NCBI RefSeq assembly: GCF_019880365.1
Contig: NZ_CP082271.1
Span: forward strand, 4,092,001-4,156,000
Source: Pseudomonas sp. DNDY-54
GTDB lineage: Bacteria > Pseudomonadota > Gammaproteobacteria > Pseudomonadales > Pseudomonadaceae
Direction of reading: 5' to 3'
DNA length: 64,000 nt
Shown here: in pieces, positions 63,996 through 64,000 of the stretch
How positions within the stretch are numbered: position 1 is the first letter of the stretch
Layout of the letters: every line of letters starts with the position of its first letter
Notes under the pieces: model-generated
Told to the model about the DNA's origin: nothing
Databases searched by the model: none
Seen by the model: only the letters and a program-made list of their open reading frames with translations
Translations under genes and position numbers: made by a program

Positions 63996-64000
63996 CAGGC

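Overview
The window reads as one contiguous chromosomal stretch of a high-GC gammaproteobacterium of the Pseudomonas group, most likely the Pseudomonas stutzeri (Stutzerimonas) branch. This is an inference from protein resemblance (AspA, YggX, SdhB-like, HisB/H/A/F, MutY, NudE, DUF2790, DUF2164), from a Pseudomonas-type REP/REPIN sequence at 45769-45840, and from two Rsm-type regulatory RNAs. No phage, plasmid, CRISPR or IS element is visible. Most of the window is core metabolism with small accessory insertions (hipBA, orphan binding proteins, orphan sensor kinases).

Layout. 1-3.2 kb: end of a C-terminal processing protease, a divergent polysaccharide deacetylase, and two tandem orphan solute-binding proteins. 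3.3-6.4 kb: his cluster hisB-hisH-DUF2164-hisA-hisF on the minus strand. 6.6-10.7 kb: PanZ-like acetyltransferase, then asmA-mutY-yggX with 4-base overlaps, then tRNA-Phe. 11.4-16.8 kb: a BCCT osmolyte transporter and a four-gene polar amino-acid ABC transporter. 16.9-24.7 kb: mutarotase, FAD oxidoreductase, UDG-like protein, DUF3299, GlsB-like protein, purEK, adhP and a LysR regulator. 24.9-32.5 kb: aspA, a HipBA toxin-antitoxin locus with three operator-like repeats, a third orphan binding protein, an HTH regulator divergent from a Na+/alanine symporter, and an asparaginase; aspartase, symporter and asparaginase suggest amino-acid scavenging. 32.5-43.2 kb: two hybrid sensor kinases around cysQ-nudE / yrfG, then fdhD with a YdeP-type molybdopterin oxidoreductase. 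43.4-50 kb: glycine-zipper protein, thioesterase, Fe-alcohol dehydrogenase, and a two-gene fatty-acid oxidation operon divergent from a LysR regulator. 50-53 kb: two minus-strand Rsm-like sRNAs flanking a secreted alpha/beta hydrolase and a cold-shock gene. 53-64 kb: phosphatase, ribosome-associated protein, lipoprotein, orphan SdhB paralogue, nucleotide-transporter-like MFS protein, Tat-exported aldo/keto reductase, chemoreceptor, RecQ, a DUF2790 protein and a nitroreductase.

The most notable signal is the pair of approximately 110-nt noncoding genes at 50007-50115 and 52605-52714 (minus strand). Each folds by eye into a series of short hairpins that present AGGA in the loop, ends in the same intrinsic terminator, and has a GacA-box-like sequence (TGTAAGCCTTTGGCTATA) at the same distance upstream. 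Differences between the copies preserve base pairs. This is the architecture of RsmA/CsrA-sequestering RNAs (RsmX/Y/Z). All structure, function and regulation statements were made by reading the sequence only; no search or folding program was run.
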